From Halomonas sp. M4R1S46 (lineage in GTDB: Bacteria; Pseudomonadota; Gammaproteobacteria; Pseudomonadales; Halomonadaceae), in contig NZ_CP107008.1 in assembly GCF_025725685.1 (NCBI RefSeq), positions 1,302,001-1,366,000 of the forward strand: a DNA stretch of 64,000 bases, written 5' to 3'. Below, piece after piece: positions 24,683-33,905 of this stretch. The notes beneath the pieces are model-generated. The model made no database searches and was not told where the DNA came from. It worked only from the letters and a program-made list of their open reading frames with translations. Each line of letters opens with the position of its first letter. Position 1 is the first letter of the stretch. The position numbers and the translations under genes were made by a program.

Positions 24683-25020
24683 TTTGCTTTGCTACCTGTG
24701 TCGTGTCAGCGCTGAGTCGGCGTGAGACGTCTACTATCGCCCGCGTGCCTGGCAAATTCAATCGCAGACGGAACCCCCGGGCGGTCACGCTTGTCACAGC
24801 GCCGGCGTTGACGGCGTGTGCCCGAGGCACGCCTGTGAGGGCGCGCCCAGGCCATCCAGCCGCTTGATGCCTGCCCGAGAAACAGGAACACTTGGGCACC
24901 TGCCGACATCGGCGCACGCTCACCCCAGGGTCTAGGTTGATACATATGGAAGCGACACCAGTCTCATCGCGACGTTCCACCGGGGCGTCGCGTCCAGCTC
25001 GCGCCGCGGGGAGGCGTTGA
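24683..25020. other. Divergent intergenic region, DAHP synthase / sigma factor
   Basis: This 338-base gap contains no ORF with convincing codon use. A TTGATACATAT patch at 24938-24948 is the most AT-rich piece and may be part of the algU promoter, but I could not place a paired -35 and -10, nor a clear sigma-E-type GAACTT/TCTGA pair. The sigma gene's ribosome binding site is GGGGAGG just upstream of its ATG. Confidence 0.4.
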
Positions 25021-25626
25021 ATGGGCACTCGGGAGACCGACCAGCAACTCGTCGAGCGCGCCCAGCAAGGGGATACCCGCGCCTTCGACCTGCTGGTCAA
25101 GAAGTACCAGCACAAGATCATCGGCCTGATCGGCCGCTACGTGCACGATCACGCCGAGGTGCAGGACGTGGCCCAGGAGGCGTTCATCAAGGCCTATCGG
25201 GCGCTGGGCAAGTTCCGCGCCGAGAGCGCCTTCTATACCTGGATGTACCGCATCGCCATCAACACCGCCAAGAACCACCTGGTGTCCAAGGGGCGCCGCC
25301 CGCCGGGCAGCGACCTGGATATCGTCGATGCCGAGATCGTCGACCACAGCGGCCGGCTGGCCGACATCGAGTCCCCCGAGGCCGCCATCGCCCGCGACCA
25401 GCTGCAGGAGGCCGTCTTCGCGGCCATCGAGGCCCTTCCCGACGACCTGCGGACGGCCATCACCCTGCGCGAACTCGATGGGCTCTCCTACGAGGACATC
25501 GCCAACATCATGGACTGCCCGGTGGGCACGGTGCGCTCGCGCATCTTCCGCGCCCGGGAGGCGGTGGATCAGCATATTCGCCCCCTGGTGACCACGTCGC
25601 GCAACCAGGAAGCGCTGACCGAATGA
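25021..25626 (+). CDS. algU: Envelope-stress sigma factor RpoE/AlgU (ECF)
   Basis: A 201-residue ECF sigma factor. Region 2 spans about residues 15-85 (FDLLVKKYQHKIIGLIGRYV, DVAQEAFIKAYRAL, FYTWMYRIAINTAKNHL), and region 4 about 135-185 (LPDDLRTAITLRELDGLSYEDIANIMDCPVGTVRSRIFRAR). This wording is that of RpoE/AlgU. It directs transcription of envelope-stress genes and is held inactive by the MucA-type anti-sigma encoded downstream. A gap of 191 bases separates it from mucA, long for this operon. Confidence 0.96.
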   Translation: MGTRETDQQLVERAQQGDTRAFDLLVKKYQHKIIGLIGRYVHDHAEVQDVAQEAFIKAYRALGKFRAESAFYTWMYRIAINTAKNHLVSKGRRPPGSDLDIVDAEIVDHSGRLADIESPEAAIARDQLQEAVFAAIEALPDDLRTAITLRELDGLSYEDIANIMDCPVGTVRSRIFRAREAVDQHIRPLVTTSRNQEALTE

Positions 25627-25657
25627 ACCGAATTTTCATCGTTTTTGTCGATTGGCT

Positions 25658-25684
25658 GAACTGTCGGACGCCGCTGACGTCATA
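25658..25684 (+). promoter_or_regulatory. Candidate sigma-E-type promoter between algU and mucA
   Basis: GAACTG at 25658-25663, a 16-base spacer, and TCATA at 25680-25684 resemble the sigma-E/AlgU promoter pattern GAACTT-N16-17-TCTGA. The pair lies 134 bases before the mucA start, in an unusually long gap. It would allow separate induction of the anti-sigma genes. The match is imperfect and unproven. Confidence 0.35.
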
Positions 25685-25817
25685 TGCGGTGACCGGCTCG
25701 CCAGTCGCGAGCCGACAGCGTGCCGACGTCGCCGAGAGGGTGGGCATCGAGGTCGGGATACCGGGCTTCCAATGGATGCAAGGCGGACGAGTCTTGACGA
25801 GTGTGAGGGTGTGAAGA

Positions 25818-26513
25818 ATGAGTCAGAACGCACGGGAATCGCTTTCTGCGCTAATGGACAACGAAGGTGACGAGCTCGAGTTGCGACGCCTGCTGAAGTC
25901 GCTGGACGACGAGCCCGATGCGGCGGAAGCCTGGCGTCGCTACCATCTGATGAGATCCCTGCTGCGTCGCGAGACGGAGGTCGATGTGGCCACCGACCTG
26001 TCCGCGGGCGTGATGGCCCGGCTGCAGGACGAGCCGGCCCCGATGGCCGCAGGGGAGGCACCCGCGACCCGCCGTTCCCTGCCGCTGATGCGCAGCGCCG
26101 GTATCGCCGCGGCGGTCTCGCTGATGGTGATCACCGGGGTGCAGTTCTACAACGGCGCCTCGCCGCTGGGGACGCCAACCGGCACCGCGCCCGTGGCGAC
26201 CACCGCTGACGGTGCCGGCCAGGCGACCGGCTCGAGCGTCCAGGCGCCGTCGCTGGTCGACCTGCCGATGTTCCAGTCTCAGCCCGCCCAGCCCGCCGGC
26301 AGTCAGCAGGGCCTGATGACCGTGGGCGCCGGGAACGGGACACCGATGTTCATGTCGCCGACCCAGCGCCAGTCCCTGCGCATGGACCGCCAGCAGGCGC
26401 TGTTGCTGCAGTCCTATCTCGACCGCCACGCCGAAGGCGCCGCCGCCAGTGGCGGGGATGTCTGGATGCCGTTGCTGCGGGCCTCCGGAAGCGAGCCGCT
26501 GGGTCAGCGTTGA
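25818..26513 (+). CDS. mucA: Sigma-E anti-sigma factor, MucA/RseA-like
   Basis: A 231-residue single-pass inner-membrane protein. The cytoplasmic sigma-binding domain is residues 1-80 (RESLSALMDNEGDELELRRLL, then EAWRRYHLMRSLLR), the membrane helix about 93-111 (SAGIAAAVSLMVITGVQFY) and the rest periplasmic, rich in Gln, Pro, Ala and Gly. Stress triggers stepwise proteolysis that frees the sigma factor. The ATG at 25818 is 191 bases after algU. The stop overlaps the mucB start (TGATG at 26511). Confidence 0.9.
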   Translation: MSQNARESLSALMDNEGDELELRRLLKSLDDEPDAAEAWRRYHLMRSLLRRETEVDVATDLSAGVMARLQDEPAPMAAGEAPATRRSLPLMRSAGIAAAVSLMVITGVQFYNGASPLGTPTGTAPVATTADGAGQATGSSVQAPSLVDLPMFQSQPAQPAGSQQGLMTVGAGNGTPMFMSPTQRQSLRMDRQQALLLQSYLDRHAEGAAASGGDVWMPLLRASGSEPLGQR

Positions 26514-27523
26514 TGGGGGTCTGGCGGAGACGGTCTCGCCACCTGATGGCGCTGGTGCTGGCCGGCGCCGTGGTGACATCGGTCGCCGCGGCCGATGACG
26601 CCTCGCTGGCGCCGAGCGACGAGCAGTTCGATTGCACCACCCTGGCCGACGAGCCCGATCCCGAGTCGGCCAGGGCCTGGTTCGAACGCAGCCTGTGGGC
26701 CGGCCATTGCTATGTCTTCCAGGCCCGTGCGGTACGCATCGGGGTGGATGGCGTGCGCACCCTGGCGCTGTCCCACGAGATTCGCGACGGCGTCGAGCGC
26801 GAGGTCGCCCGCTTCCTCGACGGGCCGCCGGTGGTCTTCGAGCGGCAGGGGCGCATCGCCCGGCTGCATGGCATGGCCGCCGGCCCGTCCCTGGCCTCGC
26901 CGGCCGCCATCGCCCGACATCTCGACGGCCTCTATCGCCTGCAGCTCTCCGGGGAGGATCGCATCGCCGGTCGCCGGACCCTGCGCCTCGAGATCGAGCC
27001 GCTGGACGAGATGCGCTATGGCCATCGCCTCTGGCTGGATGCCCGCACCGCCCTTCCGCTCAAGCAGATGCTGCTCGACGAGCAGGGGCGGGTGGTGGAA
27101 ACCTTCCAGGTCACCGAGCTTCGCGACCCCCGGCTCCACGACGGCCGGGTCGGCCTCGCGCCCGGGCAGGCGCCTGGCGAGGAGCGCTGGCGCCCGGGCT
27201 GGCTGCCGGAAGGCTTCGTGGCTCAGCCGGTGAAGACCCACGGCACGCGACCCCCGGGGGTCAGTCATCGTGTCTATGGTGACGGCCTGGCCACGCTCAG
27301 TGTCTTCGTCGAGCCCCTCGAGGGCCAGGACCTGCTGATCCCCGGCGTGCATCGCCTGGGCGTTTCCCATGCGGCGGTGCTGCATCGCGAGCTGGGCGGG
27401 CAGCCCCGCCAGGTGGTGGCCATGGGCGAGCTGCCGCCGCGAGTGCTGCGCCGGGTGGTCGAGGCCGTGGAATGGCGGGCCGACGCCGTCGAGGGCGTCT
27501 CGGCCACGGCGGAGGCCCAATGA
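26513..27523 (+). CDS. mucB: Periplasmic sigma-E regulator, MucB/RseB-like
   Basis: A 336-residue periplasmic protein with a signal peptide (ending near VVTSVAAA, about residue 26). The N-terminal LolA-like domain covers about 40-210 (GHCYVFQARAVRIGVDGVRTLALSHEI, RIAGRRTLRLEIEPLDEMRYGHRLWLDARTALPLK). The smaller C-terminal domain covers about 225-330 (WLPEGFVAQ, DGLATLSVFVEPL). RseB/MucB shields the anti-sigma from protease and senses lipopolysaccharide or lipoprotein signals. Operon position and overlaps on both sides support the call. Confidence 0.9.
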   Translation: MGVWRRRSRHLMALVLAGAVVTSVAAADDASLAPSDEQFDCTTLADEPDPESARAWFERSLWAGHCYVFQARAVRIGVDGVRTLALSHEIRDGVEREVARFLDGPPVVFERQGRIARLHGMAAGPSLASPAAIARHLDGLYRLQLSGEDRIAGRRTLRLEIEPLDEMRYGHRLWLDARTALPLKQMLLDEQGRVVETFQVTELRDPRLHDGRVGLAPGQAPGEERWRPGWLPEGFVAQPVKTHGTRPPGVSHRVYGDGLATLSVFVEPLEGQDLLIPGVHRLGVSHAAVLHRELGGQPRQVVAMGELPPRVLRRVVEAVEWRADAVEGVSATAEAQ

Positions 27524-27984
27524 TCGCCTCCGCCGCCGACCATGCCGCGCTGCTCGTCGAGCAGGGCCGCGTCGTCGAGCCCTTCGCGGGGGGCGCCTGG
27601 GTCGAGGTCAGTCGCCAGTCGGCCTGTGGCGCCTGCCAGGCCCGCCAGGGGTGCGGTACCCGTGCCATGGCCCGCTGGCAGGCGTCGCGTCCCTTGCGGG
27701 TGGCCATCCAGGCGGGGCAGCCGCTGGCCGTCGGCGATGTCGTGTCCCTCGGACTGCCGGCCCATGCCGTGGCCCGGGCCAGCCTCTGGACCTACGGCCT
27801 GCCGCTCGGCCTGGCGCTCGCCGGCGCCCTGCTCGCCGACCACCTGGCCCTGTCCGAACCCCTGGTGGCGCTCGCCTTCGCCGGCGGGCTGGTCGCCGGC
27901 GGCGGCCTGCTTCGCCGGCACCTTCAGCATCATGCCCGACGCTACCGGCCGCGACTGCTCGCGGTCAGTCGATCCTCGGGCTGA
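27520..27984 (+). CDS. rseC: RseC/MucC family membrane protein
   Basis: A 154-residue protein with an N-terminal cysteine-rich stretch (Cys36, Cys39, Cys45 in SACGACQARQGCG) and two adjacent membrane helices (about residues 85-105 and 110-130), ending in a basic tail. This is the RseC/MucC layout, a minor regulator of the sigma-E operon and of SoxR reduction. It overlaps mucB by ATGA at 27520. The longer in-frame start at 27472 lies inside mucB and is unlikely. Confidence 0.88.
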   Translation: MIASAADHAALLVEQGRVVEPFAGGAWVEVSRQSACGACQARQGCGTRAMARWQASRPLRVAIQAGQPLAVGDVVSLGLPAHAVARASLWTYGLPLGLALAGALLADHLALSEPLVALAFAGGLVAGGGLLRRHLQHHARRYRPRLLAVSRSSG

Positions 27985-28053
27985 ACCCTTGACCGTTAGC
28001 GCGATAACAAGAAAGCATCACCTCTCATCATTCCCAAGTCACAGGAGTCTTTC

Positions 28054-29469
28054 ATGACACGCATGACGCGACAGTTTTCCCTGTGGATGCTCCTGACCCT
28101 GGCGGTCCTCGCCAGCCAGTCCGCCCTGGCCCGCGAACTGCCGGACTTCACCGGGCTGGTCAAGGACGCGGCGCCCGGGGTGGTCAACATCTCCACGTCC
28201 CGGGTGGTCGAGCGGCCCGGCTCGCCCTTCGGCGAGTTCGGTGGCCAGGAGATCCCCGAGATCTTCCGCCACTTCTTCGGTGATCGCATGCCGATGCCCC
28301 CGGGAGGCGGGGGGCGCAGCGAGGAGCGCCAGTCGCTGGGCTCGGGCTTCATCATCGACGAGGACGGCTACATCATGACCAACGCCCATGTGGTCGACGG
28401 AGCCGACCAGATCCTGGTGCGCCTCAACGACCGTCGCGAGCTCGAGGCCGAGCTGGTGGGAGCCGACGAGAAGACCGACGTGGCGGTGCTCAAGGTCGAT
28501 GCCGACGACCTGCCGACCCTGGCCCTGGGGGATTCCGACCGGCTCGAGGTCGGCGAATGGGTGGCGGCCATCGGCTCGCCCTTCGGCTTCGACCACTCGG
28601 TGACCGCCGGCATCGTCAGCGCCATCAACCGCACTCTGCCGCGGGATGTCTACGTGCCCTTCATCCAGACCGACGTGGCCATCAACCCGGGCAACTCCGG
28701 CGGTCCGCTGTTCAACCTGGATGGTGAGGTGGTCGGCATCAATTCCCAGATCTTCACCCGCAGCGGCGGCTTCATGGGGCTGTCGTTCGCGATTCCCATC
28801 AACGTGGCCATGGACGTCGCGGACCAGCTGCGTGCCGACGGCTCGGTCAGCCGCGGCTGGCTCGGCGTGATGATCCAGCCGGTGTCCCGGGAACTGGCGG
28901 AATCCTTCGGCATGGACAACCCCCGCGGGGCGCTGATCGCCGATCTCGATCCCGAGGGGCCGGCGGCCGAGGGCGGCCTGCAGGCCGGCGACATCATCCT
29001 CGCGGTCAACGGTGAGGACGTGGATCGCTCCAGTACCCTGCCGCGGCTGATCGGCCACGTGCCGCCGGGTGGCGAGGTGGAGCTCGGCGTGCTGCGCGAC
29101 GGCGAGCGCCGGACGATCCGCCTGGACGTGGGGGCCTGGCCCGATACGCCCGCCCTGGCCGGCGGCAACGGCGACAATGCCGCGCCGGCGCGGCTGGGGG
29201 TCGTCGTCCAGTCGCTGGAGGAGGACGAGCGTCGCAAGCTGGGGCTCGAGCACGGCGTGCGGGTCACCGAGCTCGCCCCCGACGGCATCGCCGCCTCCGC
29301 GGGGATCCGCCCCGGCGATATCCTGGTCAGCATCGGCCAGCGGGCGGTGGAGAGCCCGGCCCAGCTCGGCGAGCTGGTCGCCGAGTTCCCGGAGGGCAGC
29401 GTGGTGCCGGTACGGCTCTATCGCGATGGCCGCTCCTACTATGTGGCGCTGCGGCTCGCCTCCGACTGA
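28054..29469 (+). CDS. mucD: Periplasmic serine protease of the DegP/DegQ family, MucD type
   Basis: A 471-residue protein with a signal peptide (cleavage near ALA/RE, residue 27) and a trypsin-like domain with catalytic His112, Asp142 and Ser215 (TNAHVV, TDVAVL, GNSGGP). Two PDZ domains follow (about 255-350 and 370-465). It degrades or refolds misfolded envelope proteins. The position behind the sigma-E regulators is that of mucD in pseudomonads. A 69-base gap separates it from rseC. A terminator-like hairpin follows. Confidence 0.93.
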   Translation: MTRMTRQFSLWMLLTLAVLASQSALARELPDFTGLVKDAAPGVVNISTSRVVERPGSPFGEFGGQEIPEIFRHFFGDRMPMPPGGGGRSEERQSLGSGFIIDEDGYIMTNAHVVDGADQILVRLNDRRELEAELVGADEKTDVAVLKVDADDLPTLALGDSDRLEVGEWVAAIGSPFGFDHSVTAGIVSAINRTLPRDVYVPFIQTDVAINPGNSGGPLFNLDGEVVGINSQIFTRSGGFMGLSFAIPINVAMDVADQLRADGSVSRGWLGVMIQPVSRELAESFGMDNPRGALIADLDPEGPAAEGGLQAGDIILAVNGEDVDRSSTLPRLIGHVPPGGEVELGVLRDGERRTIRLDVGAWPDTPALAGGNGDNAAPARLGVVVQSLEEDERRKLGLEHGVRVTELAPDGIAASAGIRPGDILVSIGQRAVESPAQLGELVAEFPEGSVVPVRLYRDGRSYYVALRLASD

Positions 29470-29495
29470 GGCCCTCGTCGGAAGCGCCGTGATCC

Positions 29496-29525
29496 GCGAC
29501 CCGACGGTTCCGGCCGTCGGGTCGC
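29496..29525 (+). terminator. Hairpin after mucD
   Basis: A perfect 12-base inverted repeat GCGACCCGACGG/CCGTCGGGTCGC with a six-base loop, 26 bases after the mucD stop. It has no uridine tract, only TGTATCT. It separates the stress operon from lepA. Confidence 0.65.
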
Positions 29526-29636
29526 TGTATCTGGCCGGCGCATCTCGCTACAATGCCGCCATCTCACACGACGCCCCGGTCCGGACAGTCCATCGATCAC
29601 GGGTCTCCGGCGCGATCATGAAACGGATTACCCCGC

Positions 29637-31454
29637 ATGGCAGAAAGCGACAACCGTAAAGTAATCAACGGGATACGGAACTTCTCGATCATCGCCCACA
29701 TCGATCACGGCAAGTCGACCCTGGCCGATCGCCTGATCCAGACCTGTGGCGGCCTCACCGAGCGCGAACTGAAGGAGCAGGTCCTCGACTCCATGGACCT
29801 CGAGCGCGAGCGCGGCATCACCATCAAGGCCCAGTCGGTGACGCTGGATTACCACGCGCAGGACGGCAACGTCTATCAGCTCAACTTCATCGACACCCCG
29901 GGGCACGTCGACTTCTCCTACGAGGTCTCCCGCTCGCTGTATGCCTGCGAGGGGGCCCTGCTGGTGGTGGACGCCGCTCAGGGCGTCGAGGCCCAGTCGG
30001 TGGCCAACTGCTACACCGCCATCGAGCAGGGCCTCGAGGTGCTGCCGGTGCTCAACAAGATGGACCTGCCCCAGGCGGACCCCGACAAGGTGGCCCACGA
30101 GGTCGAGGAGATCATCGGCCTGGACGCCACCGATGCCTGCCAGGTCTCGGCCAAGAGCGGCCTGGGCATCGATGCGCTGCTCGAGCGCCTGGTGCGCGAC
30201 ATCCCGCCGCCCAAGGGCGACCGCGAGGCGCCGCTCCAGGCGCTGATCATCGACTCCTGGTTCGACAACTACCTGGGCGTGGTCTCGCTGGTGCGGATCT
30301 TCGACGGCACCCTCAAGAAGGGCGACAAGATTCGCATCACCTCCACCGGCCGCGACTGGCAGGCCAACGAGGTGGGCATCTTCACCCCGCAGCGCCGCCA
30401 GACCGATATCCTGCGCGCCGGCGAGGTGGGCTTCGTGGTGGCCGGCATCAAGGACATCCACGGCGCGCCGGTGGGCGACACCATCACCCATGCCAAGACC
30501 CCGGACGTCAAGCGGCTGCCGGGCTTCCAGAAGGTCAAGCCCCAGGTCTACGCGGGCATGTTCCCGGTCAGCGCCGACGACTACGAGGATTTCCGCGACG
30601 CCCTCGAGAAGCTGGCGCTCAACGACGCCTCCCTGGACTACGAGCCCGAGAACTCCGACGCCCTGGGCTTCGGCTTCCGGGTCGGTTTCCTCGGCACCCT
30701 GCACATGGAGATCGTCCAGGAACGCCTCGAGCGCGAGTACGACCTGGACCTGCTGACCACGGCCCCCACGGTGGTCTACGAGCTGCTGATGAAGGATGGC
30801 GAGCTGCGCTACGTCTCCAATCCCTCCAAGCTGCCGGACATGGCCGATGTGGAGGAGATGCGCGAGCCGGTGGTGCGCGCCAGCATCCTGGTGCCCCAGG
30901 ACTTCGTCGGCAACGTCATCGCCGAGTGCGAGCAGCGCCGCGGGACCCAGCTCGACATGCTGTTCCTGGGCAGCCAGATCCAGCTCACCTACGAGCTGCC
31001 CATGAGCGAGGTGGTGATGGACTTCTTCGACCGCCTGAAGTCGATCTCCAAGGGCTATGCCTCCCTGGAATACAACTTCGAGCGCTTCGAGGCGGCCAGG
31101 CTGGTCCGGCTCGACGTGCTGATCAACGGCGACCGGGTCGATGCCCTGGCCGTGATCATCCACCGCGACCATGCCCACTCCCGCGGCCGCTTGCTGGTCG
31201 AGAAGATGAAGGAGCTGATCCCGCGGCAGATGTTCGACGTGGCCATCCAGGCGGCGATCGGCGGCCAGGTGGTGGCCCGTTCCACCGTCAAGGCGCTGCG
31301 CAAGAACGTCACCGCCAAGTGTTACGGCGGTGACATGACCCGCAAGAAGAAGCTGCTGGAGAAGCAGAAGGCGGGCAAGAAGCGCATGAAGCAGGTCGGC
31401 CGGGTGGAGATTCCCCAGGATGCCTTCCTCGCCGTGCTCAAGGTGAACGATTAG
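29637..31454 (+). CDS. lepA: Translation elongation factor 4 (LepA)
   Basis: A 605-residue translational GTPase. Motifs are AHIDHGKSTL (G1), RGITI (G2), DTPGHVD (G3), NKMDLPQADP (G4) and the SAKSGLG box (G5), followed by EF-G-like domains II and III, the V-like domain and the LepA-specific C-terminal domain (KKLLEKQKAGKKRMKQVG). It acts on stalled or mistranslocated ribosomes. A TACAAT at 29549-29554 may be its -10 region. It is followed at 15 bases by lepB, the classical pair. Confidence 0.97.
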   Translation: MAESDNRKVINGIRNFSIIAHIDHGKSTLADRLIQTCGGLTERELKEQVLDSMDLERERGITIKAQSVTLDYHAQDGNVYQLNFIDTPGHVDFSYEVSRSLYACEGALLVVDAAQGVEAQSVANCYTAIEQGLEVLPVLNKMDLPQADPDKVAHEVEEIIGLDATDACQVSAKSGLGIDALLERLVRDIPPPKGDREAPLQALIIDSWFDNYLGVVSLVRIFDGTLKKGDKIRITSTGRDWQANEVGIFTPQRRQTDILRAGEVGFVVAGIKDIHGAPVGDTITHAKTPDVKRLPGFQKVKPQVYAGMFPVSADDYEDFRDALEKLALNDASLDYEPENSDALGFGFRVGFLGTLHMEIVQERLEREYDLDLLTTAPTVVYELLMKDGELRYVSNPSKLPDMADVEEMREPVVRASILVPQDFVGNVIAECEQRRGTQLDMLFLGSQIQLTYELPMSEVVMDFFDRLKSISKGYASLEYNFERFEAARLVRLDVLINGDRVDALAVIIHRDHAHSRGRLLVEKMKELIPRQMFDVAIQAAIGGQVVARSTVKALRKNVTAKCYGGDMTRKKKLLEKQKAGKKRMKQVGRVEIPQDAFLAVLKVND

Positions 31455-31469
31455 GGAAGGACGACGACA

Positions 31470-32276
31470 ATGGATTTTGCACTCCTCTTGGTGGTGGCGG
31501 TCGGCGTCACCGGGGCGGTCTGGCTGCTGGATCTCGTCTGGTGGCGCCCCGCCCGGCGGGCCCGGCTGCTGGCCAACACCGAGGTGGGCACCACCGAGGG
31601 GCTCGATCCGGTGGCCCGGGAGAAGGCCCTCAAGGACCCCTGGCCGGTGGACTATGCGCGCTCCTTCTTCCCGGTGCTGCTGGTGGTGCTGGTGCTGCGC
31701 AGCTTCGTGGTGGAGCCCTTCCAGATTCCCTCCGGCTCGATGCGTCCGACCCTGCAAGTGGGCGACTTCATCCTGGTCAACAAGTTCGCCTACGGGCTGC
31801 GCCTGCCGGTGGTCAACCACAAGGTCGTCGAGCTGGGTGAGCCCGAGCGTGGCGACGTGATGGTGTTCCGCTTCCCCAGCGAGCCGTCGGTGAACTTCAT
31901 CAAGCGGGTGATCGGGCTGCCCGGTGACCGTATCCGCTACGCGGACAAGCAGCTCTATGTCAACGGCGAGCCGGTACCCAAGCGCCTGGTCGAGGCGGGC
32001 CCGTCGGCCGAGCCCGACGAACTGCTGCTGGAAGAGCAACTGGGCGAGGTCGCCCACGCTATCTACACTAACCCTCGCGACCCCGGCCCGCAGATGCGGG
32101 AGCTGGTGGTGCCCGAGGGGCATTACTTCACCATGGGCGACAACCGCGACCACTCCAACGACAGCCGCTACTGGGGCTTCGTGCCGGAGGAGAACATCGT
32201 GGGCAAGGCCTTCGCCGTCTGGATGCACTGGGATGGTGGACTGCCGAGCTTCACCAGCGTGCGTCGTATCCAATGA
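31470..32276 (+). CDS. lepB: Signal peptidase I
   Basis: A 268-residue protein with two N-terminal membrane helices (about residues 3-22 and 63-80). The catalytic serine is Ser90 in PSGSMRPTLQVGD and the general-base lysine is Lys145 in NFIKRVIGLPGD. The later box MGDNRDHSNDSRYWGFVP is also present. It cleaves signal peptides of exported proteins on the periplasmic side of the inner membrane. It lies between lepA and rnc, as in E. coli. Confidence 0.97.
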   Translation: MDFALLLVVAVGVTGAVWLLDLVWWRPARRARLLANTEVGTTEGLDPVAREKALKDPWPVDYARSFFPVLLVVLVLRSFVVEPFQIPSGSMRPTLQVGDFILVNKFAYGLRLPVVNHKVVELGEPERGDVMVFRFPSEPSVNFIKRVIGLPGDRIRYADKQLYVNGEPVPKRLVEAGPSAEPDELLLEEQLGEVAHAIYTNPRDPGPQMRELVVPEGHYFTMGDNRDHSNDSRYWGFVPEENIVGKAFAVWMHWDGGLPSFTSVRRIQ

Positions 32277-32319
32277 CTGCCAGGAACGGCAGTGTCTGTC
32301 ATGACATAGCAGGAGCTTC

Positions 32320-33009
32320 GTGAGCAATTCCCTGACACTATTCAGCCGCCGCATCGGCCATGACTTCGCGCAGCCCGAGCTGCTCGAGCTGGCCATGACC
32401 CACCGCAGTTACGGCGGCCGCAACAACGAGCGCCTCGAGTTCCTCGGTGACTCCATCGTCAACTTCGTCATCGCCGAGGACCTCTTCCAGCGTTTCCCCC
32501 AGGCCCGGGAGGGCCAGCTGTCGCGCCTGCGCGCCCGCCTGGTCAAGGGGCAGACCCTGGCCGAGCTGGCCCGGGAGATGGCCTTCGGCGAGTGCCTGCG
32601 CCTGGGCTCGGGCGAGATGAAGAGCGGCGGCCATCGCCGCGACTCGATCCTCGCCGATGCGGTCGAGGCGGTGATCGGCGCCATCTACCTGGACGCCGGC
32701 ATGGATACCGCCCGGTCCCGAGTGCTGGCCTGGTACGCCGAGCGCCTGGAGGCCATCAACCTGCAGGATACCCAGAAGGACCCCAAGACGCGCCTGCAGG
32801 AGTTCCTGCAGTCGCGCCAGGTGGCACTGCCGCGCTACGAGGTGGTCTCGGTGGAGGGGGAGGCCCATGCCCAGACCTTCACCGTCGAGTGCCATGTCGA
32901 GATGCTCGAGGAGCATACCCTCGGCATCGGCGCCAGTCGCCGACATGCCGAGCAGCAGGCCGCCCAGCAGGCGCTGGCGCGGCTCGAATCCCAGGGAGCC
33001 CGCTCATGA
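32320..33009 (+). CDS. rnc: Ribonuclease III
   Basis: A 229-residue protein. The RNase III domain (residues 1-150) has the signature NERLEFLGDSIV and the acidic catalytic residues, and the double-stranded RNA-binding domain covers about 155-225. It processes rRNA precursors and structured mRNAs. The start is GTG at 32320, with AGGAG at 32311-32315; no ATG near it has a comparable site. The end overlaps the era ATG (ATGA at 33006). Confidence 0.97.
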   Translation: MSNSLTLFSRRIGHDFAQPELLELAMTHRSYGGRNNERLEFLGDSIVNFVIAEDLFQRFPQAREGQLSRLRARLVKGQTLAELAREMAFGECLRLGSGEMKSGGHRRDSILADAVEAVIGAIYLDAGMDTARSRVLAWYAERLEAINLQDTQKDPKTRLQEFLQSRQVALPRYEVVSVEGEAHAQTFTVECHVEMLEEHTLGIGASRRHAEQQAAQQALARLESQGARS

Positions 33010-33905
33010 CCCAGACCTGTGGCTTCGTGGCCATCGTCGGTCGCCCCAACGTCGGCAAGTCGACGCTGATGAACCGTATCCTCGGCCAGAAGATCTCCAT
33101 CACCTCCCGGCGGCCGCAGACCACGCGCCACCAGGTGATGGGCATCAAGACCGAGGGCGACAGCCAGTTCATCTATGTCGATACCCCGGGGATCCACATC
33201 CTCGAGAAGGACCGCAACAAGGCCATCAATCGCTTCATGAACCAGGCCGCCACCCAGGCGCTGCGTGACGTGGACTGCGCGGTCTTCATCATCGACCGTA
33301 CCCGCTGGACCCCCGAGGACCAGGTGGTGCTGGAGCGACTGGCCAACGTCGAGGCGCCGGTGATCCTGGCGGTCAACAAGGTCGATCGCCTCCAGGACAA
33401 GGCGGAACTGCTGCCCTGGCTGGAGTCGCTGGGCGCCCGGCGTGACTTCGCCGCCATCGTGCCGATCGCCGCCAAGCACGGTACCAACGTGCCGGAGCTC
33501 GAGGCCGAGGTCGCCAAGCACCTGCCGGAGAGTGTTCACTACTTTCCCGAGGACCAGGTCACCGACAAGAGCCAGCGCTTCCTGGCCGCCGAGCTGGTGC
33601 GCGAGAAGGTCATGCGCCAGCTCGGCGACGAGCTGCCCTACCAGATGACCGTCGAGATCGAGGAGTTTCGCGACGAGGGCCGGGTGATCCACATCAGCGC
33701 CCTGATCATGGTCGAGCGCCAGGGCCAGAAGAAGATCCTGATCGGCGACAGCGGCGAGCGGATCAAGAAGATCGGCCGCGAGGCGCGGCTCGACATGGAG
33801 CGGGCGCTCGGCGCCAAGGTCATGCTCAACCTCTGGGTCAAGGTCAAGCGCGGCTGGTCCGACGACGAGCGGGCCCTCAAGAGCCTGGGCTACGACCTGG
33901 ATTGA
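33006..33905 (+). CDS. era: GTPase Era
   Basis: A 299-residue GTPase with GRPNVGKSTL (G1), QTTRHQ (G2), DTPGIH (G3), NKVDRLQ (G4) and a KH domain at the C-terminus (GQKKILIGDSGERIKKIGREAR). It binds 16S rRNA near the 3' end and aids assembly of the small ribosomal subunit. It is translationally coupled to rnc. A repeat-like region begins immediately after its stop. Confidence 0.97.
   Translation: MTQTCGFVAIVGRPNVGKSTLMNRILGQKISITSRRPQTTRHQVMGIKTEGDSQFIYVDTPGIHILEKDRNKAINRFMNQAATQALRDVDCAVFIIDRTRWTPEDQVVLERLANVEAPVILAVNKVDRLQDKAELLPWLESLGARRDFAAIVPIAAKHGTNVPELEAEVAKHLPESVHYFPEDQVTDKSQRFLAAELVREKVMRQLGDELPYQMTVEIEEFRDEGRVIHISALIMVERQGQKKILIGDSGERIKKIGREARLDMERALGAKVMLNLWVKVKRGWSDDERALKSLGYDLD

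Noticed and set aside
29628..32396. A 922-residue open frame antisense to lepA and lepB
   Set aside because: Shadow of highly conserved genes, with no domain resemblance.
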